A stretch of DNA of 64,000 bases from Lichenostomus cassidix (Eukaryota > Chordata > Aves > Passeriformes > Meliphagidae), in the NCBI GenBank assembly GCA_008360975.2, contig CM039202.1, positions 1,117,345 to 1,181,344 on the forward strand. The letters run 5' to 3'. Both the position numbers and the translations under genes were made by a program. This document shows positions 1 to 16,326 of the stretch, in pieces. Under the pieces are notes generated by a model. The model was not told the DNA's origin and made no database searches. It saw only the letters and a program-made list of their open reading frames with translations. Positions within the stretch are counted from its first letter, which is position 1; every line of letters begins with the position of its first letter.

Positions 1-460
1 GGGTTCCTCACTCCCCCTTGGGAAGTGCCGGTGGGCTGGGAGCACCCAGTGCCCCCCAAAAACACTGCAAAGCCACCCAGGAGCACAGCTCTGCTCCCCA
101 GCCCAGCCCAGCACAGCCCACAGTGTCTGCAGGAGACAAAGGAAACCTGAAAATCACATTCTATCCGTAACGGGCTGGGAAGCTGTGTTTGTTTATTCCT
201 TGTTGCTGGTATTAAACAGCATCTGCCAGCACCTGAGGAGAGCATTAGTGAGGTTTATGCTGGGATATAAACTCACAAACCATGTGCAGCCTTTCGGAAA
301 AGGTAAAATTCGTGCCGTTTTGATGGATATATTCTCCCTCTTGTTATTCCCCCCTGCAATTCCTGTGATTCCATGCAATCCCTCAGCTTCTGGTGATTTC
401 AGCAGCAGGCAGGAGCTGAGGAATGGCCTGGAATTGCAGGAAGCCCAACATCTGACCTAC
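1..460 (-). other. SLC18A1 intron, partial
   Basis: Sequence left of the GTAGGT donor at 460. No further SLC18A1 exon is recognisable; the next expected one would encode the IGYHIP segment, which does not appear in any minus-strand frame here. The short open frames resemble no known protein. Confidence 0.6.
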
Positions 461-1168
461 CTGTTGGTCAGCAGACCCACCCAGGGGTTGATCAGCAGCT
501 GGACGAGAGCCTTGGAGGCAAAGAGCAGCCCAACCCGGACGTTTTCCTGGGCCAGGAACTCCCCACCCTGCAGGCAGCCCCTGGGTGGGTTTGGGGAGGT
601 GCTGGGGGGCTGTCCTGGGGGGCTCCCCGTCCCATTCAGCAGCCCCTCGGCGCTGGTGAAGCCCCAGACTGGCACGGTGGTGTTGTCAAAATAGGAGAGC
701 ACGGAGGAGAAAGGAGGAGATCTCAGGGCTGCAGGAGCTGCCTGGGGCTGGGCTGAGCTGTTGGCTCCTTCGTACTCGGTGGTGTAGAGGAAGGTGGGGA
801 CGATGGGCACTGCAGAAAAACCAGGGCAGGGATTAGTGAGGGATTTTCCTCCATTTTCTGGCTCGGCACTCGGCTGAGCTGAGCGGTGCTGGCCAGGGGT
901 GTGAGCCCTGGAGGAGCTGAGCACCCAAGGCAGCCCCAAAAATCCAGCCCTGAAAACCCAGCCCTACACTGCACCCCTGAGCATCCCCAAAAAAACCCCA
1001 CATTGTACCCCTGAGCATCCCCAAAACCCCCACACTGTACCCCCAGAGCCCCAAGAGCTCCATACCCACGACAGTGAGCAGGATGTTGTCCAGCAGCAAT
1101 GCCACAAACACCACCACCAGCACCAGCCTGGGGGACGACCTGCCTGTGGCCAGCCAGTGCTGGGCCAT
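461..1168 (-). CDS. SLC18A1: SLC18A1 (VMAT1), first two coding exons, partial
   Basis: Vesicular monoamine/H+ antiporter of the major facilitator family, acting in secretory-vesicle membranes. Coding exon 1 runs 1168 down to 1066: start at 1168 in a GCCATGG context, 34 codons plus one base, then donor GTATGG. Coding exon 2 runs 809 down to 461, between a CTGCAG acceptor and a GTAGGT donor; the phases join cleanly. The first exon encodes the first membrane segment with the family LLLDN motif, whose Asp is the substrate-recognition residue of VMATs. The second begins VPIVPTFLY, then carries a proline-rich luminal loop with three N-glycosylation sequons (NSS, NTT, NGT) and ends with VGLLFASKALVQLL...GLLTNR, the second membrane segment. 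The remaining exons lie left of the window. VPIVPTFLY and the position next to ATP6V1B2 favour VMAT1 over VMAT2. Confidence 0.9.
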
Positions 1169-1172
1169 GGCT

Positions 1173-1222
1173 GGGGACACGCTGGGGACACGCTGGGGAC
1201 ACACTGGGGACACCACTGGGGT
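1173..1222. repeat. 12-bp tandem repeat over the SLC18A1 first-coding-exon acceptor
   Basis: About four copies of GGGGACACGCTG or GGGGACACACTG. Read on the minus strand, each copy gives a TGTCCCCAG acceptor-like string, so several candidate 3' splice sites lie just upstream of the SLC18A1 start codon at 1168. Confidence 0.8.
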
Positions 1223-1349
1223 CCTGCAGGCTCCTGGGCTCAGGGGGCAAGGTCTCCAAACACCTGGCAAGAGAACATTCCAGGTTATAACCTCCCACAG
1301 GTCATGGCTTCTCCCTTGGGAAAGCAACTTCTGGAGTCACTTAGGAGGT

Positions 1350-1427
1350 CCCCAGGAGCTGGGAGCTTTCCCCAGGAGCTGGGAGCTTTCCCCAGGAGCT
1401 GGGAGCTTTCCCCAGGAGCTGGGAGCA
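1350..1427. repeat. 20-bp minisatellite
   Basis: Four near-identical copies of CCCAGGAGCTGGGAGCTTTC starting near 1351, the last one partial. It lies about 180 bases upstream of the SLC18A1 start codon. Confidence 0.9.
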
Positions 1428-1429
1428 CC

Positions 1430-3400
1430 AACTCCACGATCAAATCCCGTGTTTTCAGCAATCCTGCTTTGAAATTCGCAGCTGGAGTGTTGTCAAACCG
1501 TTCCCACTCCCCTGAGACATCTTGTACCTGCTTCAAGGCATCGTTTAAGTGTCCTCCCAGAGACTGTGAGCACAGATCAACCTCGGCTTATCCGAGGTAA
1601 TCTCGACATCTTTTATTCCGTGTTTGTTCTTTGGAGATTCAATTGGGCCTCAAAGGAAATTCATTTACCTTCCGTGTCTTTTGATTCGCCCAAATTGAAA
1701 TGTCAGGGCGAGGCACAGCACTTCAAAGCCTCGCGGATCTGATGGAGATCGAGGCTTCCAAGGAAACATCACTCCAGAAATATCCCTCAAAATTAGCATT
1801 AAACCAACCAATTGGCCACGAATGTTCCCCCAGCTCTTGGGCACAGCAGAGACTGCGTGGCAAAATTAACGGAGCTGAGTCCAAGCTCTGCCTCCTCCCA
1901 ATAATCCTGGGGTTTCCTGAAATCCCCAGCAAGGAGAGTTGTCAGGTTTTAATTATAAAAAGCAAACACTCCAAACGCTTTGTCATCACAGACAAGTGCC
2001 ACACGAGTCTGTGAGCTGGAAAACAGGGCTGGTTTCTCCCTCCACCTCCAAGTAAACACCCAAATACCAGAATTAATGCAAGAGAAGAGTATCGATAGAA
2101 ATCAATTTAAGAGAGAGAAAGCAGAGGCAATAAAGATGTATTTTAAGCTCTCCCTGTCCCCTTTCTGAGGTGTGTGGAGCAGAGGAAGATGTTCCCTTAC
2201 CCTGGCACCCATCTGGGAGCGTGGAGCTGCTGCTGCTGCCTCGCTGAGCTCTGCTCCCCGGGATTTATGGTTCCCTGTTATCAGGGGAGGATAGGAGTGT
2301 CCCTCGTCCCTGCAGATTTCATTGGAACCTCACACGAGTGTCCTGGAGCTCTCTGTGCGTCAGCAGGGCTGGGCTGAGGGCTGGCAGAGGGGCAGGAGTG
2401 TTTATCCTCAGCTTCCAGCAGGGCTGATCCCTCCCTGAGCACCTGAATTCCCACCTGGATTTGGGCACCTGGCCATTTCTGGGAGCTCTGGGGCTGTTGG
2501 TACCAGCAGGCTGTGGTTCCTCCCCACCTCAGTGCTGCCTCCTCCCCTCGGGATTCTCCCCATGGCTTTCCAGTGCTGCTCTCCTGCCTGTCCTCCTCCA
2601 GGGACAAGGAGATACTCCTTGGAGCAGCCAGGCTGGCTCCTCACAGGCAGAATTCTCCCCATGCACTGCAGGTTCTGCAAAGGCCCTTTGCAGCAGGATC
2701 TCTTTTCTTCCATCATTTCTGTTTTCTTAAACTTTTGACACTTGGCTCCACGATTTCTTTTTTAAACCCCAAACCGATACCATCATTCATTCGGGACACA
2801 GAGATTTACTGCAGGGAGAGGGAATAAATCCTCAACATATTCACCTTTTCTCCACTGGCACATCAATCTGCCGCTGGGGCCATTTGTCTGCCTCCTGCCT
2901 GCCCCCAAAACTACTGCCAATAACGGCAGATGAGAACATCCTGCCCGGGAATTCCCCGGGTGAGCATTAGAGCAGCAGCTGAAGCCTTTAAATGTATTTC
3001 ATGAGTGGAGAATGGAATGGCCAGGCCTGGAAATTGCTCCCGCAGTGTGTGCAGAGGAGGCAGAGGATGAGCAGTGCAGCACCACCACCTGCTGGATCCA
3101 GATTCTCCTCCAGCTGACGAGGGGCTTGTGGAGACCTTCCTCTCTTGCCTTTTTATTTTCACTTTTTAAATTTTCCTTCTTTTTCTTGATTTAATCCTCT
3201 CTCTGGAACGGTTTATTCTGTTGGTTCCCTCCTTGGGAGGTGTGTTTTCCTCAGCACCTCTGCTTGGTTGCTCCCCCAAATGAGCACAGAATCCCCCAGA
3301 TCTCTTTGCACACAGTTTCCCCAAATATTTCCAGTTTTGACCCAGCAGGAGAGAGGATATTGGTTCCTGGTCTCAATCCATTCTGTCTCACTGCTGCTTC
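1430..3400. other. SLC18A1 upstream region, no gene seen
   Basis: Non-coding spacer between SLC18A1 and ATP6V1B2. The 1440-2170 part is AT-richer than its surroundings and looks unique. It includes a perfect 6-bp inverted repeat around CTTAT at 1581-1597 (CCTCGG/CCGAGG) and an ATCGATAGAAATCAAT string near 2090. It may hold the SLC18A1 promoter or non-coding first exon, but no specific site can be fixed. Confidence 0.4.
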
Positions 3401-3940
3401 TTTCTCTCTGTTTTTCCCTTTCCCCCCCTTTTTTCTTCCTTTTGTTTTTTATTTTATTTTTCTGTCTCTTATTATTTTTATTCATGCCTTTTTCTCTATA
3501 CTTTTCTTTTTCTCCTTTCCTTTCCCTTATTTTCCCCTTCCTCTTTCATCTTTCCCTTTTCCCTTTCCCTCTTCCCTCATACTCTCCCTCTTTTGACTTG
3601 TCATTTTTCTTATTCTTTGCCATTAACCCTTTTTCCTTTCTTTCTCTCTTCTTCCTTTTCCATCTTTCATCTCCCTCTTCCCCTTCCCTTCCTTTCCCTT
3701 TTCCCTTTTCCCTTTCCCTTTTCCCTTTTCCTTTTCCCTCTTCTCCCTTTTGCTTCTTTTTCTTCCTTTGCCATTAACCTCTTTTCCTTTTCTTCATCTT
3801 CATCTCCCTTTCCCTTTCCCCTTTCCCCTTCCCTTTTCCCATTCCCTTTTCCCCTTTCCCCTTTCCCCTTCCCTTTCTCCTATCCCCTTTCCCCTTTCCA
3901 TTTCCCAGTTCCCATTTCCATTTCCCATTTCCCATTTCCC
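3400..3940. repeat. Polypyrimidine tract
   Basis: Over 500 bases made almost only of C and T on the plus strand, built from TTTCCC, CTTTTCC and similar words. The open frames through it encode only low-complexity S/F/P/L strings and are not genes. Confidence 0.9.
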
Positions 3941-4705
3941 ATTCCCTTTCCCATTATTTCCCATATCCCTTTCCCATTATTTCCCATTTTTCCCATTATT
4001 TCCCATTCCCTTTCCCATTCCACATTATTTCCCATTATTTCCCATATCCCTTTCCCATTCCCCATTATTTCCCATTATTTCCCATTCCCCATTATTTCCC
4101 ATTATTTCCCATTCCCCATTATTTCCCATTATTTCCCATTCCCCATTATTTCCCATTATTTCCCATTCCCCATTATTTCCCATTATTTCCCATTCCCCAT
4201 TTCCCATTTCTCATTCCCCATTATTTCCCATTATTTCCCATTATTTCCCATTCCCATTCCCCATTATTTCCCATTATTTCCCATTATTTCCCATTTCCCA
4301 TTCCCCATTATTTCCCATTATTTCCCATTCCCCATTATTTCCCATTCCCATTCCCCATTATTTCCCATTTCCCATTATTTCCCATTATTTCCCATTATTT
4401 CCCATTATTTCCCATTATTTCCCATTATTTCCCATTATTTCCCATTATTTCCCATTTCCCATTCCCCATTATTTCCCATTATTTCCCATTCCCCATTATT
4501 TCCCATTATTTCCCATTATTCCCCATTATTTCCCATTATTTCCCATTTCCCATTCCCATTTCCCATTATTTCCCATTCCCATTTCCCATTATTTCCCATT
4601 CCCCATTATTTCCCATTCCCATTCCCATTCCCCATTATTTCCCATTATTTCCCATTATTTCCCATTATTTCCCATTATTTCCCATTATTTCCCATTCCCA
4701 TTCCC
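3940..4705. repeat. Decanucleotide minisatellite (CCCATTATTT)n
   Basis: Dozens of copies of TTCCCATTAT with shorter variants (CCCATTTCC, CCCATTCC) arranged in higher-order blocks, for example alternating two decamers and one CCCATTCC unit at 4048-4195. It continues the polypyrimidine tract and stops about 155 bases upstream of the ATP6V1B2 start codon. Confidence 0.95.
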
Positions 4706-4713
4706 CTCCCTCT

Positions 4714-4734
4714 CCCAGCACCACGGACAGCTCC
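4714..4734 (+). promoter_or_regulatory. REST/NRSF (RE1) element
   Basis: The core AGCACCACGGACAG at 4717-4730 matches the canonical 21-bp RE1 without a mismatch. Over the whole 21 bp only positions 1, 2 and 19 differ. REST is the zinc-finger repressor that silences neuronal and neuroendocrine genes in other tissues. The site lies about 130 bases 5' of the ATP6V1B2 start and 3.5 kb 5' of the SLC18A1 start. Binding is inferred from sequence only. Confidence 0.7.
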
Positions 4735-4823
4735 AGCCCCGCCCCTCCCTGCGGCGGGCGTGGTCTCCGTGTTGTGGGCGTGGTCAGTGCTCAGTGGGCG
4801 TGTCCCTCCCCTCCGCTATAACG

Positions 4824-4835
4824 GCGCATGCGCAG
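4824..4835. promoter_or_regulatory. NRF1 site
   Basis: GCGCATGCGCAG matches the palindromic NRF1 consensus and lies about 30 bases upstream of the ATP6V1B2 start codon, close to where transcription would be expected to begin. Confidence 0.65.
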
Positions 4836-4860
4836 CGGGCGCGCTCCCAGCCGGTCCAAC

Positions 4861-11190
<6,330 letters not shown>

Positions 11191-12515
11191 CACAGCTCCC
11201 TCTGCCCCTGCTCCGTGAGCTGCTGGTTTGGTTTCCTTTTCCATGTGTTGGTGTTTCCCTGTCGCCCTTCCAGCTCCAACCAGCAGTAGGTGACACTTGT
11301 GCCAGTGTTCCCGTGGCCACTGAGAGCAGTGTGGAAAATATCCCTTCTCCCAAAGCCTGGATCTTCAGGAGGATGTTTAGGCCAGCGCTTAAAAATGTGC
11401 AATAGCCACCACGAGGTTTGGGGTTGGAAGTGAGCCTTTTGGAGATATTTCAAGGGGATGGCTGAGCATGACCAGAAATTGCAAATCTTCACGTTCAAAC
11501 CGTGGGTTAGAAAACATGAAGGAGCAAGTGTGACTTGCAGGACAACATTCCTTTGTGAAAAACACAGGTTTTTAACCAGGGCTTCAGATTCTGAAAGCTT
11601 TGTGTGAGCTGAGGGACAGGGAGGTGACACTGGGGTTTTTCCCACCAGCAAAGGGGGAAAAGTCCCTGTCCTTTCAGAGGACAAGGCCAGTGAGGTGCTA
11701 CCTCAAAGCAGCAGGATAAAGTTTAATCACTGAATTACAGGTTTTTAATTGAAGTTTGCAGAGTAAATTCCCTCCTTCACCCTTTTTTTGTTTGAATCCT
11801 GGAAACGCCAGACAGAACCTGCAGCTCAGTCTGAGTTCAGAAGTGTCCCCTTGGCTGTTGGCACTTCAGGGCTTTGTGCTGCTCCTGAGAGGTGAAAACC
11901 AACCTCAACCCTGGCCCAGGTGTGCTGCTGGGAGCTCAGCTTTTAAACAGGAGCTAAAAAGAGGAAAAAAAGCAGCTTTGAACATGAGAGAGGATATTTT
12001 GAACCTGCTCGAGGTGTGCTGGGCCTGTGCCCTGGCTGGAGCTGTTGTGGTTTGCACTCCAGGCACAGGTTTGCCTTCGCCCTGAGCTCAGCATTCCCAA
12101 ACACTGCAATCTCGGCTGGGCAATTCTGTGCTGTTCCTTTTCCAGCGGGTTCAGCCGAGGCTCCAGGCCCTGCTGCTGGCAGAATTCCATGCTTTTTCCA
12201 GGCTTTCCTGTAGTCTGAGCTCCGCTCTGGCTCACCAGAGCATGTTGCACCTCCCTGCACGCCTTCAGTGCCCGTCTGGGAAGGTGCTAACATGACTGGA
12301 ATGTGCTAATTCCAGCTTTCCTGACGTCTCCCATGTGCAGTTCTCTGGTTTGTTCTCTGTGTTCTCTGTGGCTGCAGCAGCAACTCTATTCCAGTGCATT
12401 CCACCCGCAGCTGTGTCAAAACTCTTTTTCCTGAGGTTGGGATGGGAGGGCGGAAGCGTTGGCATGAAAATACTTTAATGTAGAGAATCTCTAAATAAAT
12501 TAAATATGGAAGGTG
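11191..12515 (+). other. ATP6V1B2 3' UTR with poly(A) signal
   Basis: Follows the TAG at 11188-11190. An AATAAA hexamer sits at 12494-12499, followed by GT-rich sequence. The roughly 1.3-kb length is plausible for this gene; the exact cleavage point is inferred. Confidence 0.65.
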
Positions 12516-13540
12516 TTGAACAAATGGGAGCTTTGGTGATTTTGGGGCTGAAAATCACTTTGGGTGTTCAGCAGGGGCTGGGATGTTCCTGGGACACTGA
12601 GGGTCACTGGAGCCACCCCCACATTGTCCCCAGAGCTGGTGGCTGAGGAGGAGGAGGAGGAGGAGGGAGTGACCTTCAGCCCCAGCCTGAGGGGCAGTCA
12701 TGGGGAAAGGCTTTGCAGGAATGTGCAGGGAATGTGATACCTCAGTCCCCACCTCCCTCTGCAGGGACAGAAACCTTAAACTCCTCGAAAATGAGCTTTG
12801 GGCCTCAGTTTGCTTTGGATTTTGGGTATGATCAGCACTGGGTTGGGGAGTTCAGTCGGGGGGTGCAGCCACACCCTTCCCCGTTGCTGTCACCCCAGCT
12901 GGGTGCCCAGGTGAGGACAGAGCCTGGAGAACAGGAATGACAAACCCAGCAGTGACAAAGCCAGCTTTGGTTCCCCTCTGCAGAGCTCCCGGCCAGGCTG
13001 GCATTTCCCCCGGGAGGTTCAGTGCTGTGGGATGAACAAAGGGGGCTCAGGGCTGGCTTTGGGGCTGTCCCCGTGTCCCCTGGCAGTGCTGTGCCAGCTC
13101 CTGGCCCGGCTCTGTCCCGCCGCGGGGACAGTGGGGACAGCAGGTTCCACCTCAAAGGGCCGAGCTGCTCTCCCAGCTGCCGCCGCCGGCCGTTTCCATG
13201 CCGCGTTCAGTTTGAATTCAGTTTTTTCATCCCATAATGAGTAACGAGCACCGCCCGGGGGCTCAGCCCCTCGCCGGGGACAGCAGCCGGTCCCTGCCAC
13301 CGGCACACGCCAGCTGTCCCCTCGCTGTGTCCCTCGGAGCCCCGGGGCTGGCAGATGCGAGGCAGAGCCAGGCCGGGCTGGTGGGCAGAGCTGCCGAGCC
13401 TGATTTGCACATCAAAAGCCTCCGAGCCTCCCCAGCTCTGCCCCGGCAGCGCCGCGCTCACCGCGGAGGAGGATTTGGGTTTTCGGTCTGGCTCTGCCCC
13501 CACACACAGCCAGACACTGCTGGGTGGCACCGCGGCGTGT
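12516..13540. other. ATP6V1B2-LZTS1 intergenic spacer
   Basis: Tail-to-tail spacer between the two converging genes. It holds a short (GGA)n run near 12648 and a CpG-rich stretch around 13090-13530, with no exon-like frame. Confidence 0.5.
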
Positions 13541-13620
13541 AAAGGAGATGCAAATTAGCTTTGCTCCGTCTTGGGGCTGATTTGCATGCGATGATTAGTC
13601 CGACAATCCTGCGCCAGGCG
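13540..13620. promoter_or_regulatory. Candidate enhancer with paired octamer sites
   Basis: A perfect POU octamer ATGCAAAT at 13548-13555 is followed 24 bases later by its reverse complement ATTTGCAT at 13580-13587. A TTAG motif adjoins the first site, and GATTAG follows shortly after the second. The arrangement suggests a POU/homeodomain element; function is inferred. Confidence 0.4.
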
Positions 13621-14964
13621 GCAGCTGGAGCAGGGCAGGGATCCCCAGCCGGGCTGGGGGACTGTCACAGGAGGATCGGGACACAGAGCCCTGGCAGGGA
13701 TCGTCTGTCCCTTTCCTCCTCAGCAGTCCCAAAGGCTCTAAAAATAAACTTCCCTCACTCGCTGGGCAGCAGGAGCAGAGCCAGGATTTCCCTGGAAAGC
13801 ACCAGCAGGTGCCCTTTGGGGTGCTGTGAGGGGCTGAGAGCCTGCAGGAGCAGCCGATGGGGCAGGATGAGCAGTGCTTCCTGCCATTGGAGTGTTTTCC
13901 CCATTTTCTGCTCCCCAACTTCCCCCTTTGCCTCCCCCCACACTGTTTTTTTGGAATTGATTCGGTTTGGAGCAAAACGGCTGAAATAGTCAAAATACGA
14001 CCTTGGGTTTGTTCAAGCAGCCACTCTGCATCTCTCCCTCGGGAGTTGTTTTCCCTGGATCTCCCCAGGGCTGGCGGGAAGGGCTCAGGGTGGAAGTCAG
14101 GCTCACCTGCAGAGCAGGAGGGTGAAGCTGCTGGGCTCAGCCTGGGAGCAAAGCCAGATGGATTATCCCTCTCTCCCTGATCCGCCAGGCGCTGCTTTTC
14201 CATGCTGGGGTTATCCCAGCTGCAGAGCGCAGATAACGCTGAGCTCCCAGCAGGGCCAGGTGGCTGGGTGTCCCCAGAGGGGACCCTGGTGGGCTGTGAT
14301 AAACGGGGGTGGCTCGGGCAGGGAGAACCCTGGGGACACTGCCAAGCACCCAGAGAGGCTGGGGAAGTTTTAAAAAATTTATTTATAAATAAAAACATAA
14401 AATTACCAGTAGTTTACATCAGTCACCAGAAAGAACATCCAAAAAAAAAAAAAACCGAAACAAAAAAATAACCTGCAGAAAAATAATTCTCTGTACAGGC
14501 TGGGGCCGGGATGGCCACAGCTGCCACCTGGAGCGACACACCTGGAATGCAGACGGCACACACAGCGCATTGTGCAAAGGCAGCACGGCGAGGCCTCTGG
14601 AGATCACATCATACAGCTGGGGGGCTGAGGGGACACAGGGCTGGGGACAGGGACGGTGCCACCGAGGCCAGCGGGAGCAGGAGCAGGGAACTGCCGGGCT
14701 GGGGCGTGGGGAAGGGCTCTGCTCCCCTCGGCAGCGGGGTTGGCTCGGGAAGGCTCCGGTGCAGAGCCCTCGGTGCAGGGCTGTGCCTTGGGGGATGCGC
14801 AGAATCCCTTCTGGCCTCGCCAGCCCGATCCTTCAGTTTTCCAAAACATCCTTCGGCAGGTCTGGGCGAAGCCTTGACCCGAGGTGGCCCCGACTTAGAA
14901 CCGCAGGAGTCTGAGGTTGGCTTTTTCCAGCGGGCCAGGGGTGAGCATCGGCTGTGCCGGCGCC

Positions 14965-15058
14965 GGGACTGGCTGGGAAGTGCCAGGACTGGCTGGGAAG
15001 TGCCAGGGCTGGCTGGGAAGTGCCAGGACTGGCTGGGAAGTGCCAGCCCCGGCTGGGA
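14965..15058. repeat. 20-bp minisatellite in the LZTS1 3' UTR
   Basis: About five copies of GGCTGGGAAGTGCCAGGACT in tandem, lying inside the inferred LZTS1 3' untranslated region. Confidence 0.9.
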
Positions 15059-16186
15059 GAACTGGGGCAGTGGTTTGGGGTGCTCAGGGCCGGGCGCAGA
15101 AGGCACAGACTGGTTTCTGTGTGTCACCTTTCCAGGCTGGAAGGGCGCGAGGGACGCGGAATTTTGCACAGCTCGGAGCCCTTGGCCGAATTGGCGGCGT
15201 TGGGATTGTGCAAGATCCCCCAGAGCCCTGGAACGGGGCGGTGGGTAAACAATTGCAGCAAAAACATCATTGCACTGGCACAGGGGGTCCTGGCTGGAGC
15301 CCCCACCCCACAAACTGGACCCTGCTGGTGCCCTCCCCGGCCATGGGGACACGAGGGTCACCAGCAGTGCCACCTCATTATCCACGGAGCCACTTGATGG
15401 TGGCAGGAGGAAATTTTAAGAGCTGGGGTAGGAATTAAGGTGAAAGTGGTTGGTTTGGGGTTTCTAACCAGCTTCCCTTGGCTGGATCCCACGGGATAAG
15501 GGCACAGGGGGAGATAAGGCAGCCGGGGGTCCCGGGAGGGACAGTCCCAGCGAGTGTGAGGGGCTGTGGGGTGAACACAAACCCCATTCCTTGGTCAGAC
15601 TGTGGCTGGGACATTTCTGTGAATTCTTGGGTTCTCACAGAATTCTGTGAATTCTGGGAAAAGGGACAGAGTCCTTGTCCTGGGAGCAGGGAGGGCCAGG
15701 CTGCCCCGGGCAGAGGGAGGGGTGTGAGTGCAGTGCAGGGGGCTGTGCTGGGAGTGAGAGGTGATTTGGGGGTGGGCTGAACCCGGGGGGGCACGTGGGG
15801 TCCTTCCTGAGCCCCTCGGGGTGGGAGAGGTGCGTGTGACAGTGGCAGGAGGTGGCTCTGAGCTCCCACCGGGATTGGCACTGAGGGAGGAAGGGTGAAG
15901 AGGGTGGGAGCTTCCTGCCGGGATCTGGGGCTGATTGCTGTCCCGGGGCAGGACCGGGCTGTGCCATCCCCGGAGCTGTGCCAGGCCGGGTTCCCGTGAG
16001 CCTGGAGCAGAGCATCCCCTGGGCGCTGGCACGGCAGAGAATTCCCTGGAGTCCTGATCCCTGCCCGCCCCGCTGGCAGCTCCTCGGGGGCAGAGGGGGC
16101 AGTGCCGGGGCGGTGCCGGGGCGGGGGAGCTGCGGGCACATCACCATTGGTCACCTCTGGAACACGACAGGGACAGAGGGACAGGG

Positions 16187-16312
16187 GGACACGGCTCAGC
16201 TCGGCTGCCCAGGGCCCGAGCGTCTCCCTGGGCTGCGAGGAGGGGACAGGGGGGACACGGCTCAGCTCGGCTGTCCAGGGGGCTGAGGGTCTCCCTGGGC
16301 TGCGAGGAGGGG
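16187..16312. repeat. Approx. 63-bp tandem duplication next to the LZTS1 stop codon
   Basis: Two copies of a segment beginning GGGACACGGCTCAGCTCGGC and ending CTGGGCTGCGAGGAGGGG. The second copy ends about 15 bases from the LZTS1 termination codon. Confidence 0.8.
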
Positions 16313-16326
16313 CCAGCAGGGCCGGC

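Larger units (their letters stand above)
14362..16326 (-). other. LZTS1 3' UTR with poly(A) signal
   Basis: Minus-strand sequence downstream of the LZTS1 stop at 16327. An AATAAA (TTTATT on plus) lies at 14378-14383. No coding frame is credible in between. The 2-kb length fits a gene known for a long 3' UTR; the end point is inferred. Confidence 0.55.

Noticed and set aside
457..1327. SLC18A2 (VMAT2) as alternative identity
   Set aside because: The VPIVPTFLY string and adjacency to ATP6V1B2 and LZTS1 fit VMAT1; VMAT2 has IIPSYLY at that place and a different chromosomal neighbourhood.
12832..13989. Possible additional exons between ATP6V1B2 and LZTS1
   Set aside because: Frames are short, lack splice-bounded conserved peptides, and reflect high GC only.
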